Shown here: positions 21,283-29,594 of the stretch, piece by piece
Position numbering within the stretch: position 1 is the stretch's first letter
How the letters are laid out: each line of letters begins with the position of its first letter
DNA from: an uncultured Pelagibacteraceae bacterium
GTDB lineage: Bacteria; Pseudomonadota; Alphaproteobacteria; Pelagibacterales; Pelagibacteraceae
Length of the DNA stretch: 35,084 nucleotides
Assembly: GCA_902554195.1 (NCBI GenBank)
Contig: CACDNT010000010.1
Coordinates: forward strand, 1 to 35,084
Reading direction: 5' to 3'
Notes under the pieces: generated by a model
The model's database searches: none
What the model was told of the DNA's origin: nothing
What the model saw: the letters and a program-made list of their open reading frames with translations, nothing else
Made by a program: the position numbers and the translations under genes

Positions 21283-22167
21283 TTATGCTGCCAGGGTTGG
21301 TTTATTATAAAATTTTAAATCTTTTAATCTATTCATTAATTCCTCTTCATCATTTCGATTTAAGAGACTTAAAGGTGGTAAAATATTTTTGTACATATTG
21401 TCGTTTTGTGCACAGAAAGTATGTAAACCAGAAATTAGATTATATTTATCAAAGGCAATTCTCACATCGCATAACTTATCATTATATAATTGTTTTTTTC
21501 CTGCAAAAAAATCATCATAAACTTGCCTAGATAATTCTGCTGTAACGTTGCATGTTGCAGTTATTATACCAGAACATCCTAATTCCAATCCTTTTAACAA
21601 TTTAATTTCTGAACCAGGTAAAATTGAAAAATTTTTAAGTTTCAAATTTTCGTATAAATTGTAAGAGCTATCTTTTACCCCAACTATTTGTTTTGGAAAT
21701 TTATTAACAAGTGTCTCTACACACTTCAAACTAAATTTATAACCACTTAGTTTTTCAAAATTATAAAGAATAATTTTACAATCTGGCACTGAATTAATTA
21801 TTCTAGAATAAAAATCCAAAACCTCTGTATCACCATAACTATAATAAGCGGGAGGCATAATTAAAAATTTATTTAGATTCAATGAAATTGCTATCCTCAT
21901 AAAATTTATTGTTTCACCTAAAGAGTTAAGACCTGTACCAATTATATGTTTATCTTGATATTTGCTTTTTGAGAGATTGTTAAGTAAGTCAATTTTTTCT
22001 GAAATAGGTATTAATTGAGACTGACCTGTGCTGCCAAAGATTACCGTGCCATGACAACCTTGATCGATAAGCTTCTCAGCATGCGTTATTGTTTTTTCAA
22101 CATTCAGGCTTAAATCATTGTTAAGCACTGACATTGAAGCAGCAAAAATTCCACTTATTTTTGTCAT
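21283..22167 (-). CDS. DapA/NanA-family aldolase (dihydrodipicolinate synthase-like; substrate uncertain)
   Basis: 'LIDQGCHGTVIFGSTGQSQLIPISEK', 'ILYNFEK', 'IVGVKDSS' (Schiff-base Lys), (beta/alpha)8 aldolase family layout. Confidence 0.85.
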   Translation of the reverse strand: MTKISGIFAASMSVLNNDLSLNVEKTITHAEKLIDQGCHGTVIFGSTGQSQLIPISEKIDLLNNLSKSKYQDKHIIGTGLNSLGETINFMRIAISLNLNKFLIMPPAYYSYGDTEVLDFYSRIINSVPDCKIILYNFEKLSGYKFSLKCVETLVNKFPKQIVGVKDSSYNLYENLKLKNFSILPGSEIKLLKGLELGCSGIITATCNVTAELSRQVYDDFFAGKKQLYNDKLCDVRIAFDKYNLISGLHTFCAQNDNMYKNILPPLSLLNRNDEEELMNRLKDLKFYNKPTLAA

Positions 22168-22215
22168 AATAAAAATTTATATAAAAATATACTCAGTAAA
22201 GTTTATAAATACTAT

Positions 22216-23178
22216 ATGAAAATATTAGCAGTTCAGAACAGAATGGGTATTGGAGATACCGTAATTTTCTTGCCATTTATTAAGGCTTTGTCCGAAAAAT
22301 TTAATTCACCAATTAGTATATTGGTAAAAGAAAACTCTAAAGCCAATCAATATTTACACCAGACAAAATATATTGATAAAATTCTTACCCTAGAAAGAGA
22401 TAATAAAACAAATAATAGACATGGTGGTTTTTTTGGTATTTTTAAATTAGCAAACGATTTAAAAAAATATAAATTTGATAAAATCTTTATTTTTAATTCA
22501 TCTCTAAGATTTAACTTGGTTGCTAAGATATCTGGTATTCCACAAATTTACCAATATCCATTGTTTTCAAAAGATAAACAACACATAATTGAGGCTCCCA
22601 AAAAGTTTTTAAAAGAAAATTTAGATTTAGACATCAACGAAGATCCTGAGGTGCAAATCGATAGTGATTTAATTTCTAAAGCAGCACAAAAATTTCAAAT
22701 AAATAAAAAAACTACAAATATTCTCTTAGGCATAGGTGGCTCTGGACCTACAAAAAGGATTCCTGCAGATACTTTCTTAAGTGTAATTGACAAAATATCA
22801 AATATGAAAGATTGTAGATTTTTTCTTGCAACAGGTAAGGCAAATGAAGAACAGGAAATATTAAATGAAATTTTAAAGTCTAAATTTAAGAATTTTTGTA
22901 CTCGATTAGATAATCTAACCATAAGTGAAATTTTACCATTAATTAAGAATTGTAATGTATCCATTTGTAATGACTCAAGCTTTAGTCATTTATCTTCAGC
23001 TTTAGGTATTAAAACGATTACTTTAATGGCCGATACTCCCTTAATTTATGGAAATTATAGCTCAAAAATGTTTCCAATAATTCCAGAAGGAGAAAACACA
23101 GTCACACATAATACTTTAGGTAAAGATAAAATTGATCCGCAAAAAATTTTTGAGAGATTTTTAAAAATTATTGTTTAA
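22216..23178 (+). CDS. Glycosyltransferase family 9 (heptosyltransferase-like)
   Basis: MKILAVQNRMGIGDTVIFLPFIKAL; 'GIGGSGPTKRIPADTF'; 'CNDSSFSHLSSALGIKTITLMADT'. Confidence 0.8.
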   Translation: MKILAVQNRMGIGDTVIFLPFIKALSEKFNSPISILVKENSKANQYLHQTKYIDKILTLERDNKTNNRHGGFFGIFKLANDLKKYKFDKIFIFNSSLRFNLVAKISGIPQIYQYPLFSKDKQHIIEAPKKFLKENLDLDINEDPEVQIDSDLISKAAQKFQINKKTTNILLGIGGSGPTKRIPADTFLSVIDKISNMKDCRFFLATGKANEEQEILNEILKSKFKNFCTRLDNLTISEILPLIKNCNVSICNDSSFSHLSSALGIKTITLMADTPLIYGNYSSKMFPIIPEGENTVTHNTLGKDKIDPQKIFERFLKIIV

Positions 23179-23678
23179 GAGATATCGTTTAGCACAATAT
23201 CTTTAGCCTCATTAACAATTGAGGATAATCTTGAAGTTTCAGGAGAAATGTCAGGATGAATTTTTTTTTGGATTTTTATATATGCTTTATTAACATCCTC
23301 TTTGGTAACTTTTTTATTCATGTCCAAATTTAAAATTTTGTATGCCTCTGAAACTGATATAGACGATACATTATTGGATCCTGTTTGGTTAAAAGAAAAG
23401 CGACCAGATCTTCTTAACGTTTGAATAAGTCTAAAAAGAGAAATTAACTGGAAAATAGATAAACCTTTGAGTTTTAATAAAGCTAAACTTGCCAGAGTAA
23501 GAGGTAAGGTTAATAAAAATTTTCCGCCAATAGCAAACAAAACAGCTAAAGCAATTAATCCTATTATAATTAGAAATCTTAGGCCTTTTGAAATTTTCCT
23601 AGAAGAAATTTTAGTTATTAAACGTAGTAGAAAATAAAAAATGGTTAATATAACCACTGTATAAATTATTATATTCAT
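23175..23678 (-). CDS. Membrane-anchored J-domain (DnaJ-like) protein
   Basis: N-terminal hydrophobic segments; C-terminal 'SVSEAYKILNLDMNKKVTKEDVNKAYIKIQKKIHPDISPETSRLSSIVNEAKDIVL' with HPD motif. Confidence 0.82.
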   Translation of the reverse strand: MNIIIYTVVILTIFYFLLRLITKISSRKISKGLRFLIIIGLIALAVLFAIGGKFLLTLPLTLASLALLKLKGLSIFQLISLFRLIQTLRRSGRFSFNQTGSNNVSSISVSEAYKILNLDMNKKVTKEDVNKAYIKIQKKIHPDISPETSRLSSIVNEAKDIVLNDIS

Positions 23679-23692
23679 ATATTTTTAATCTT

Positions 23693-25774
23693 ATGAAAAT
23701 ACCACAACTTAAAAAAAAACCAGAGCTTAAATCTTGTCACAATACGACGTGGGAAGATAATTATAGTTGGATCCATCAGGATAATATTCTTGAAGTTTTA
23801 AAAGATAGTTCCAAGCTACTTCCAGAAGTAAGAAAATATCTTGAAGAAGAAAACAATTTTACCGAACATAATTTAAAAAACACAAAAAAATGCCAGAAAA
23901 TCTTATTTGATGAAATTAAAGGTAGAATAAAGTTAGATGATGAATCATTAAAATTTAAAGACAAAGAATATGAATATTGGACCAAAACAACAACAACAGG
24001 GAATTATTCAATAAAATTAAGAAAAAAAATTAATGACAACAGAATAGAAGAAATTTGGAATGGTGATAAAGAAAAAGAAAAATTAAAAACTGAATATTTT
24101 GGTGTTGGAGACTTAGAGGTAAGTTATAATGACAAACTTTTGGGCTATTCTTTAGATTTAAAAGGCTCTGAATACTTTACAATTTACATAAGAGATATTT
24201 CCACAGAAAAATTGGTCACTGAAAAAATAGAAGAAACAAGTGGAAGTATTACTTTTAGTTTGGACGACCAATATTTTTTTTATTCAAAGCTTGATGAATT
24301 TCATAGACCAAGAAAAATCTTTAGACATAAAATAGGAACATCAATTGAAGATGACGAGCTTATTTTTGAGGAGAAAAGTGAGGCGTTTACTGTAGGCATA
24401 AGTTTGAGTTCAGATGAAAAATATTTTTTTATTACAACTTCAGATCATAATACGTCTGAACAATATTATTTTGAAGTTACAGAAAAAAATCCAAAACCAA
24501 AATTAATTAAAAAGAGAAAAAAAGGTGTAATTTATTCAGTCAATTCTTGGGATGGATATTTCTATTGTCATACTAATGATGATGCAGAAGATTTCAAAAT
24601 TGAAAGATGTGATGATTTATCTAATCAAAAATGGGAAATTTATATAGCTGCTAAAGAAGAGGTTTTAATTGGAGGATTAATATTTTTAAATGATTGGATT
24701 ATCAGAGGGGAAAAATCAAATGCATTGGGGAAATTATTTGTAAGAAATAAACAAACAGGAATTGAGGAAGAATTAAAATTTACTGACGAAACTGTGATTG
24801 TGCCCGGTGTTTCATTGATACAAAGAAATAAAAATACTGACTTAGTTTACTTGTCATATTCATCCCCAAAAACACCGGGTAAAACCTATTTATACAATTT
24901 AAAAACAAAAGAAAAAAAATTAGTAAAAGAACAAGAAATCCCATCTGGTCATAATCCAGATGACTATATAGTCGAAAGACTAGAATGCCCTTCTCATGAT
25001 GGAAGATTAGTTCCACTTACAATTACCAGGCACAAAAAAACAAAAATTGATGGGTCAGCAAATTTACTTTTATATGGCTATGGGTCATATGGAAGTTCAA
25101 TGACTCCAGATTTTTCCTCAACTAGATTGAGTTTAATTGACAGAGATATTATTTGGGTAACTGCACATATTAGAGGGGGAATGGAAAAAGGAATGAAATG
25201 GTGGAAAGAAGGAAAACTTCTTAATAAAAAAAATACATTCGAAGATTATATACACGTAGCAAAGTTTTTGATTGAAAAAGGATATTCATCGAAAGGAAAA
25301 ATTGTTGGTATGGGTGGATCAGCTGGTGGTTTATTAATGGGAGCAGTAGTTAATCAATCCCCAGAATTATTTCTTGGAATTGTTATGGCTGTGCCGTTTG
25401 TTGATTCATTAACAACTAACTTGGATCATTCTTTGCCCCTTACTGTTGGAGAATTTGATGAATTCGGAAATGCAAAAGATAAAAAAGACCATTTTGATTA
25501 CATCTATTCTTATGCTCCGTATAATAATATTAAAAAAATGGATTACCCTCACATGTTAATTACTACAAGCTTAAGTGATAATAGAGTGCTATTCGATGAA
25601 CCAGCAAAATTTACAGCCAAACTTAGAGATTTAAAAACTGATAATAATTTGCTTTTGTTAAAAACTGAAATGAATGCAGGTCATGGAGGTAAGTCAGGTA
25701 GAGATGGTGCCATTGAAGAAATAGCTTTTGACTACGCATTTATTTTAAAGATCTCTAAAAAAATTAAAATTTGA
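23693..25774 (+). CDS. S9 family prolyl oligopeptidase / oligopeptidase B-like
   Basis: 693 aa; 'YGYGSYGSSMTPDFS', 'AHIRGGMEKGMKWW', catalytic 'GMGGSAGGLLMGAVVNQSPELF', 'NAGHGGKSGR'. Confidence 0.92.
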   Translation: MKIPQLKKKPELKSCHNTTWEDNYSWIHQDNILEVLKDSSKLLPEVRKYLEEENNFTEHNLKNTKKCQKILFDEIKGRIKLDDESLKFKDKEYEYWTKTTTTGNYSIKLRKKINDNRIEEIWNGDKEKEKLKTEYFGVGDLEVSYNDKLLGYSLDLKGSEYFTIYIRDISTEKLVTEKIEETSGSITFSLDDQYFFYSKLDEFHRPRKIFRHKIGTSIEDDELIFEEKSEAFTVGISLSSDEKYFFITTSDHNTSEQYYFEVTEKNPKPKLIKKRKKGVIYSVNSWDGYFYCHTNDDAEDFKIERCDDLSNQKWEIYIAAKEEVLIGGLIFLNDWIIRGEKSNALGKLFVRNKQTGIEEELKFTDETVIVPGVSLIQRNKNTDLVYLSYSSPKTPGKTYLYNLKTKEKKLVKEQEIPSGHNPDDYIVERLECPSHDGRLVPLTITRHKKTKIDGSANLLLYGYGSYGSSMTPDFSSTRLSLIDRDIIWVTAHIRGGMEKGMKWWKEGKLLNKKNTFEDYIHVAKFLIEKGYSSKGKIVGMGGSAGGLLMGAVVNQSPELFLGIVMAVPFVDSLTTNLDHSLPLTVGEFDEFGNAKDKKDHFDYIYSYAPYNNIKKMDYPHMLITTSLSDNRVLFDEPAKFTAKLRDLKTDNNLLLLKTEMNAGHGGKSGRDGAIEEIAFDYAFILKISKKIKI

Positions 25775-25777
25775 TAT

Positions 25778-25805
25778 CTTGAAAAAAAATAAATAACTCC
25801 CATAT
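25778..25805 (+). promoter_or_regulatory. Putative RpoH-type heat-shock promoter of hsp20
   Basis: CTTGAAA (25778-25784) - 14 nt - CCCATAT (25799-25805), starting 4 nt after the upstream stop codon. Confidence 0.78.
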
Positions 25806-25811
25806 AAACAA

Positions 25812-25868
25812 TGTTGGTCGCCTAATGGGGCTAACAATAAATAAACTTGCTTAACAAAGGAGGATATT
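25812..25868 (+). promoter_or_regulatory. Candidate ROSE-like RNA thermometer in the hsp20 5' leader
   Basis: Hairpin I about 25812-25836 (TGTTGGTCGC..GGGGCTAACA). Hairpin II: CTTGCTT (25846-25852) - AACA loop - AAGGAGG (25857-25863), so TTGCT faces the SD AGGAG with one G-G opposition, as in ROSE elements. Confidence 0.5.
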
Positions 25869-26315
25869 ATGACAAGTAAGGATTTATCTATATTCAACTC
25901 ACTAAGACCTTTTTCAATTGGTTTTGACGATATGTTTGACCAATTCGAAAATATGCTTGGTAATGGTTCTTTGACTATGCAGTCAAATTACCCACCTTAT
26001 AACATCAGAAAAACTGGTAAGGATAATTATGCAATTGAAGTTGCATTAGCTGGTTTTAATAAAAACGATGTTGAAGTTGAGTTTGAAGATAATTTATTAA
26101 CTGTAAGAACTAAACAAGTTAATAAATCTGAAAATAATAATGCTGATGGAGAAATAATTCACAAAGGTATTTCTCAAAGACAATTTGCTAGATCATTTAC
26201 TATAGCCGATGATGTAAAAGTAAATGGCGCTGAGTTAAAAGATGGTCTTTTAACAATATCTTGTGAAAGGATTGTTCCAGAGCATAAAAAAAGAAAACTT
26301 ATTGAAATTAAATAA
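25869..26315 (+). CDS. Small heat-shock protein Hsp20 (IbpA-type)
   Basis: alpha-crystallin domain: 'YPPYNIRKTGKDNYAIEVALAGFNKNDVEVEFEDNLLTVRTK', 'GISQRQFARSFTIADDVKVNGAELKDGLLTISCER'. Confidence 0.95.
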   Translation: MTSKDLSIFNSLRPFSIGFDDMFDQFENMLGNGSLTMQSNYPPYNIRKTGKDNYAIEVALAGFNKNDVEVEFEDNLLTVRTKQVNKSENNNADGEIIHKGISQRQFARSFTIADDVKVNGAELKDGLLTISCERIVPEHKKRKLIEIK

Positions 26316-26322
26316 GTATACC

Positions 26323-26353
26323 TTACTTGCGGAGATAAATTCTCCGCAGGTAA
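26323..26353. terminator. Intergenic hairpin between convergent genes (terminator-like, no strong T tract)
   Basis: TTACTTGCGGAGA-TAAAT-TCTCCGCAGGTAA: 13-bp stem with one wobble/mismatch position. Confidence 0.55.
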
Positions 26354-26659
26354 TCAAAAACATCCGTTAGATACAAATCCAATAACAATCAATTTTGAAT
26401 TTACTTCAAATCTTCTTTCGCAAGGGATTCCGTATTTTTTGGTGTTATAAACTAAAACTAAATTTCCTTTTTCATTTTTGAAATCTTCATCTGGGCTGCC
26501 CAAGCTGCTTTTTAAATCTTGAGAGGACTTACCTATAAATGCACTTAATTTTTTATTTTCCTTCTCAACAATAGCGTCAGTTTTTTTCTTAATTGTCTGA
26601 CAACCCAACAAAGAAAATATTATAAATACACTTAGAATTGAGATCTTAATTTTTTTCAT
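26354..26659 (-). CDS. Small lipoprotein of unknown function
   Basis: MKKIKISILSVFIIFSLLGCQT lipobox; 'GKSSQDLKSSLGSPDED' resembles the SmpA/BamE-like start of small outer-membrane lipoproteins, but family not certain. Confidence 0.6.
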   Translation of the reverse strand: MKKIKISILSVFIIFSLLGCQTIKKKTDAIVEKENKKLSAFIGKSSQDLKSSLGSPDEDFKNEKGNLVLVYNTKKYGIPCERRFEVNSKLIVIGFVSNGCF

Positions 26660-26786
26660 AATTTTATAATAACAACCTAATTATGGCATAAATATAAACT
26701 TGTGGGTTGAAAATTGTTAATAAGAATTAGTTTTGACGGGCAATATAAGAAAGAATCAAATATTTTTCAATTTTATAGGAGGATAA

Positions 26787-28097
26787 ATGCTTGAAAAATA
26801 TTTTGAATATAAAAAACATAAAACTGATTTTAAAACTGAAGTAATTGCAGGAACAACAACGTTCCTCACAATGGCTTACATAATGTTTTTAAATCCGTTT
26901 ATCTTATCAGGTGAATTCGCCGGCCCTGAAAAAGGTTTCTTTGATTTCGGCGCAGTATACACAGCAACTATTTTGGCCACCGCATTAGCTTGTTTCATAA
27001 TGGCCTTTTATGGAAAAACTTGGCCGATTGGACTTGCCCCAGGTATGGGTATTAATGCATTTGTTGCTTTTGGAGTTTGTGCTGGCATGGGTTATACGCC
27101 ACAAGAAGCTCTTGGTGCAGTTTTGGTTGCGGGGGTTTTGTTCTTAATCATCTCACTTACACCAATAAGAGCCTGGTTAATTAACTCAATTCCAAAAAGT
27201 TTAAAACTAGGAATTGGTGCGGGTATTGGATTGTTTCTTGCAATTATTGGATTACAAATTATGGAAGTTGTGGTTGATAATCCTGTAACACTAGTACAAC
27301 TTGGAAATTTAAGTGACCCATTAGTGCTTCTTGGATGCGCAACATTTATTGCAATTATTGTACTTGAGAAAATGAATGTAAAAGGAAATATCATTATAGG
27401 TATTTTGTTTTTCAGTGTTATTGCTTGGGCAACCGGTCTAGCTAAATTTAATGGTTTAGCAAGTGCGCCGCCTCCAATGACATACCTTTTTGAATTTGAC
27501 TTGTCTGCTGCCATGACTGCTGGAATGTCTACAGTAATATTTACTTTATTATTCATAGATTTCTTCGATACAGCTGGAACATTAACTTCTGTTGCAAACG
27601 TTGCAGGTAAAGTTGATAAACAAGGAAAAGTTGAAGACATTAATAAAGCAATGTTGTCTGACAGCGTTGGGACTGTTGCAGGTGCCATGATGGGAACGAC
27701 AACTGTTACTAGTTATGTTGAGTCAGGGGCTGGTGTAAAAGCTGGTGGTAAAACTGGAATGACTTCCCTTGTTATAGGTATATTATTTTTGGCATGTATA
27801 TTTTTTGCGCCTCTTGCAACTAGTTTGCCTAAACAAATTGATGGTGCGGCTTTACTCTTTGTCTCTGTTTTATTTATTAGAAATATTACCGACATAGAAT
27901 GGAATGATATTTCAGAGTCAGCTCCAGCAATTTTAGCCATGATTGCTATGCCATTAACTTATAGTATCAGTAATGGTATTGCTTTGGCATTTGTTTCTTA
28001 CGCTTTAATAAAAATATTTACTGGAAAATTTTCAAGTACTTCTCCAGCAATATGGGTTGTGGCAATACTTAGTGTTGTAAGTTTTGCTGTAAGCTAA
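26787..28097 (+). CDS. NCS2-family purine permease (AzgA/PbuG-like)
   Basis: 436 aa; 'TEVIAGTTTFLTMAYIMFLNPFIL', 'GLAPGMGINAF', 'IDFFDTAGTL', 'TTTVTSYVESGAGV..GGKTGMTSLV' motifs of COG2252. SD AGGAGG upstream. Confidence 0.9.
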   Translation: MLEKYFEYKKHKTDFKTEVIAGTTTFLTMAYIMFLNPFILSGEFAGPEKGFFDFGAVYTATILATALACFIMAFYGKTWPIGLAPGMGINAFVAFGVCAGMGYTPQEALGAVLVAGVLFLIISLTPIRAWLINSIPKSLKLGIGAGIGLFLAIIGLQIMEVVVDNPVTLVQLGNLSDPLVLLGCATFIAIIVLEKMNVKGNIIIGILFFSVIAWATGLAKFNGLASAPPPMTYLFEFDLSAAMTAGMSTVIFTLLFIDFFDTAGTLTSVANVAGKVDKQGKVEDINKAMLSDSVGTVAGAMMGTTTVTSYVESGAGVKAGGKTGMTSLVIGILFLACIFFAPLATSLPKQIDGAALLFVSVLFIRNITDIEWNDISESAPAILAMIAMPLTYSISNGIALAFVSYALIKIFTGKFSSTSPAIWVVAILSVVSFAVS

Positions 28098-28104
28098 ATA
28101 AAAT

Positions 28105-28134
28105 TTAACGGGGCTAGTTTTCTAGCTCCGTTAA
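28105..28134. terminator. Terminator-like hairpin between convergent permease and phosphoribosyltransferase genes
   Basis: TTAACGGGGCTAG-TTTT-CTAGCTCCGTTAA, 13-bp stem with one G-U, followed on + by CTAGTTTCTTTTT. Confidence 0.7.
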
Positions 28135-28653
28135 CTAGTTTCTTTTTATAATTTCCTCAATAGAAAGTTCCTCATAATGTTCTGTAGGTTGAACAATCCA
28201 AGGATCAGAGTTTAATTTTATTGGACAAAAGTCTGGTTCAAAAGAAGATGATTTTTTTTTCCATAAACATGCAGTTTTAATTTCTCTAATAAATTTTTTT
28301 GTTGGTTCGTAACCTTTTAACCATTCAATACTTTTATTAAGTGTTAGACCTGTGTCTGATAAGTCATCAATTAAAAGGATTTTTTCAAAATCTTCTTCTT
28401 TAGCTAATGAACTTATTTCTCTAGCAAACATTAATTGACCTTGTTGATCTTCTAAGCCTTTTCCTGTGTAACTTTGGATAACAATGTACGCTATTGGGAG
28501 TTTTAGAATCCTTGAAAGAATGTCAATTATAGGCGCAGCTCCCCTCATTATTCCAACTAAAACTGTAGGTCTGTAATTATTGTGAATTTCAATAGCTAAT
28601 TTTTCAACTATCTTGATATACTCTTCAAAACTAACTATTAATTTATCTGCCAT
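28135..28653 (-). CDS. Purine phosphoribosyltransferase family protein (Gpt/Hpt-like)
   Basis: 'PTVLVGIMRGAAPIIDILSRIL', 'ILLIDDLSDTGLTLNKS' PRPP-binding loop. Start set at MADKLIVSFEEY (28653) rather than 28725, which would overlap the divergent gene. Confidence 0.85.
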   Translation of the reverse strand: MADKLIVSFEEYIKIVEKLAIEIHNNYRPTVLVGIMRGAAPIIDILSRILKLPIAYIVIQSYTGKGLEDQQGQLMFAREISSLAKEEDFEKILLIDDLSDTGLTLNKSIEWLKGYEPTKKFIREIKTACLWKKKSSSFEPDFCPIKLNSDPWIVQPTEHYEELSIEEIIKRN

Positions 28654-28702
28654 AGATTTTTTTATCATATAAAAAAAATTAAAAAAGATTAAAAAAGGTA
28701 TT

Positions 28703-29593
28703 ATGAAAATTTTTGATTGTTTCATGTATTTTAATGAAGACGTTCTTTTAAATCTTAGACTTAATATGTTAGATAAATATGTCGATTATTTTGTAATTGT
28801 TGAAAGCAGCTTCACTCACAAAGGTGATAAGAGGAATCTCCGATTTAATAGCAAAAAATACGAAAAGTTTAAAAATAAGATTATTTATTTAGTATACGAT
28901 AATAGACCTAAGGGTATTCAAGAAATTTTGAATGACGATCATGAAGATATTAAATCAAAAAAATATATATTAAATTCAATCTTACGAGAGAATGGACAAA
29001 GAAACTATATTCTTGATGGATTAAAAGATGCAAACGATGAAGATTTAATTTTAATCTCAGATGTAGATGAAATACCTAACTTAGAAAAGTTAGAGATTAA
29101 CAAAATTAATCAAAAAATAATTATGTTTAGTCAAGAAATGTTTTACTACAAGTTTAACCTTAAATTACCTAACTTTTTTTGGACTGGAACAAGAGCTTGT
29201 AAAAAGAAATACTTAAAATCTCCTCAATGGTTGAGAAATATAAAGGTTAAAAAATACTCCTTTTTTAGATTTGATGTTTTATTTTCTAAGACAAAATTTA
29301 TGGACATAAAAATAATAGATAATGGAGGATGGCATTTTACTTACTTAAAAAATGCAGATGAAATCGAACATAAACTTAGGTCTTACTTACATCATAGAGA
29401 ATTTGACTTAAATCCTATTTCAATCGATGAGATTAAGAATATCATAAAAAATAAAATTGCAATTTATGATCTAACTTTAGATAAAAGGGCAAAAAAAATA
29501 GGTCATGGTAAAAAGCTTGAAAAATATCCCCTAGACAAATTACCAAAGTTTTTGATAGATAATTTGCATAATTATCAAGAATGGATTGATTAA
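28703..29593 (+). CDS. Glycosyltransferase family 17 protein
   Basis: 'MKIFDCFMYFNEDVLLNLRLNMLDKYVDYFVIVESSFTHKGDKR', 'LILISDVDEIPN', 'NGGWHFTYL': GT17 family pattern. Confidence 0.82.
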   Translation: MKIFDCFMYFNEDVLLNLRLNMLDKYVDYFVIVESSFTHKGDKRNLRFNSKKYEKFKNKIIYLVYDNRPKGIQEILNDDHEDIKSKKYILNSILRENGQRNYILDGLKDANDEDLILISDVDEIPNLEKLEINKINQKIIMFSQEMFYYKFNLKLPNFFWTGTRACKKKYLKSPQWLRNIKVKKYSFFRFDVLFSKTKFMDIKIIDNGGWHFTYLKNADEIEHKLRSYLHHREFDLNPISIDEIKNIIKNKIAIYDLTLDKRAKKIGHGKKLEKYPLDKLPKFLIDNLHNYQEWID

Positions 29594-29594
29594 T

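Noticed and set aside
26660-26786. Possible purine riboswitch or structured leader upstream of the NCS2 permease
   Set aside because: Only a weak CAACC/GGTTG pairing with a long loop was visible; no purine-riboswitch core found by eye.
27092-27688. 198-aa - strand ORF inside the NCS2 permease gene
   Set aside because: Antisense to a clear transporter gene; no family resemblance, start/stop consistent with chance.
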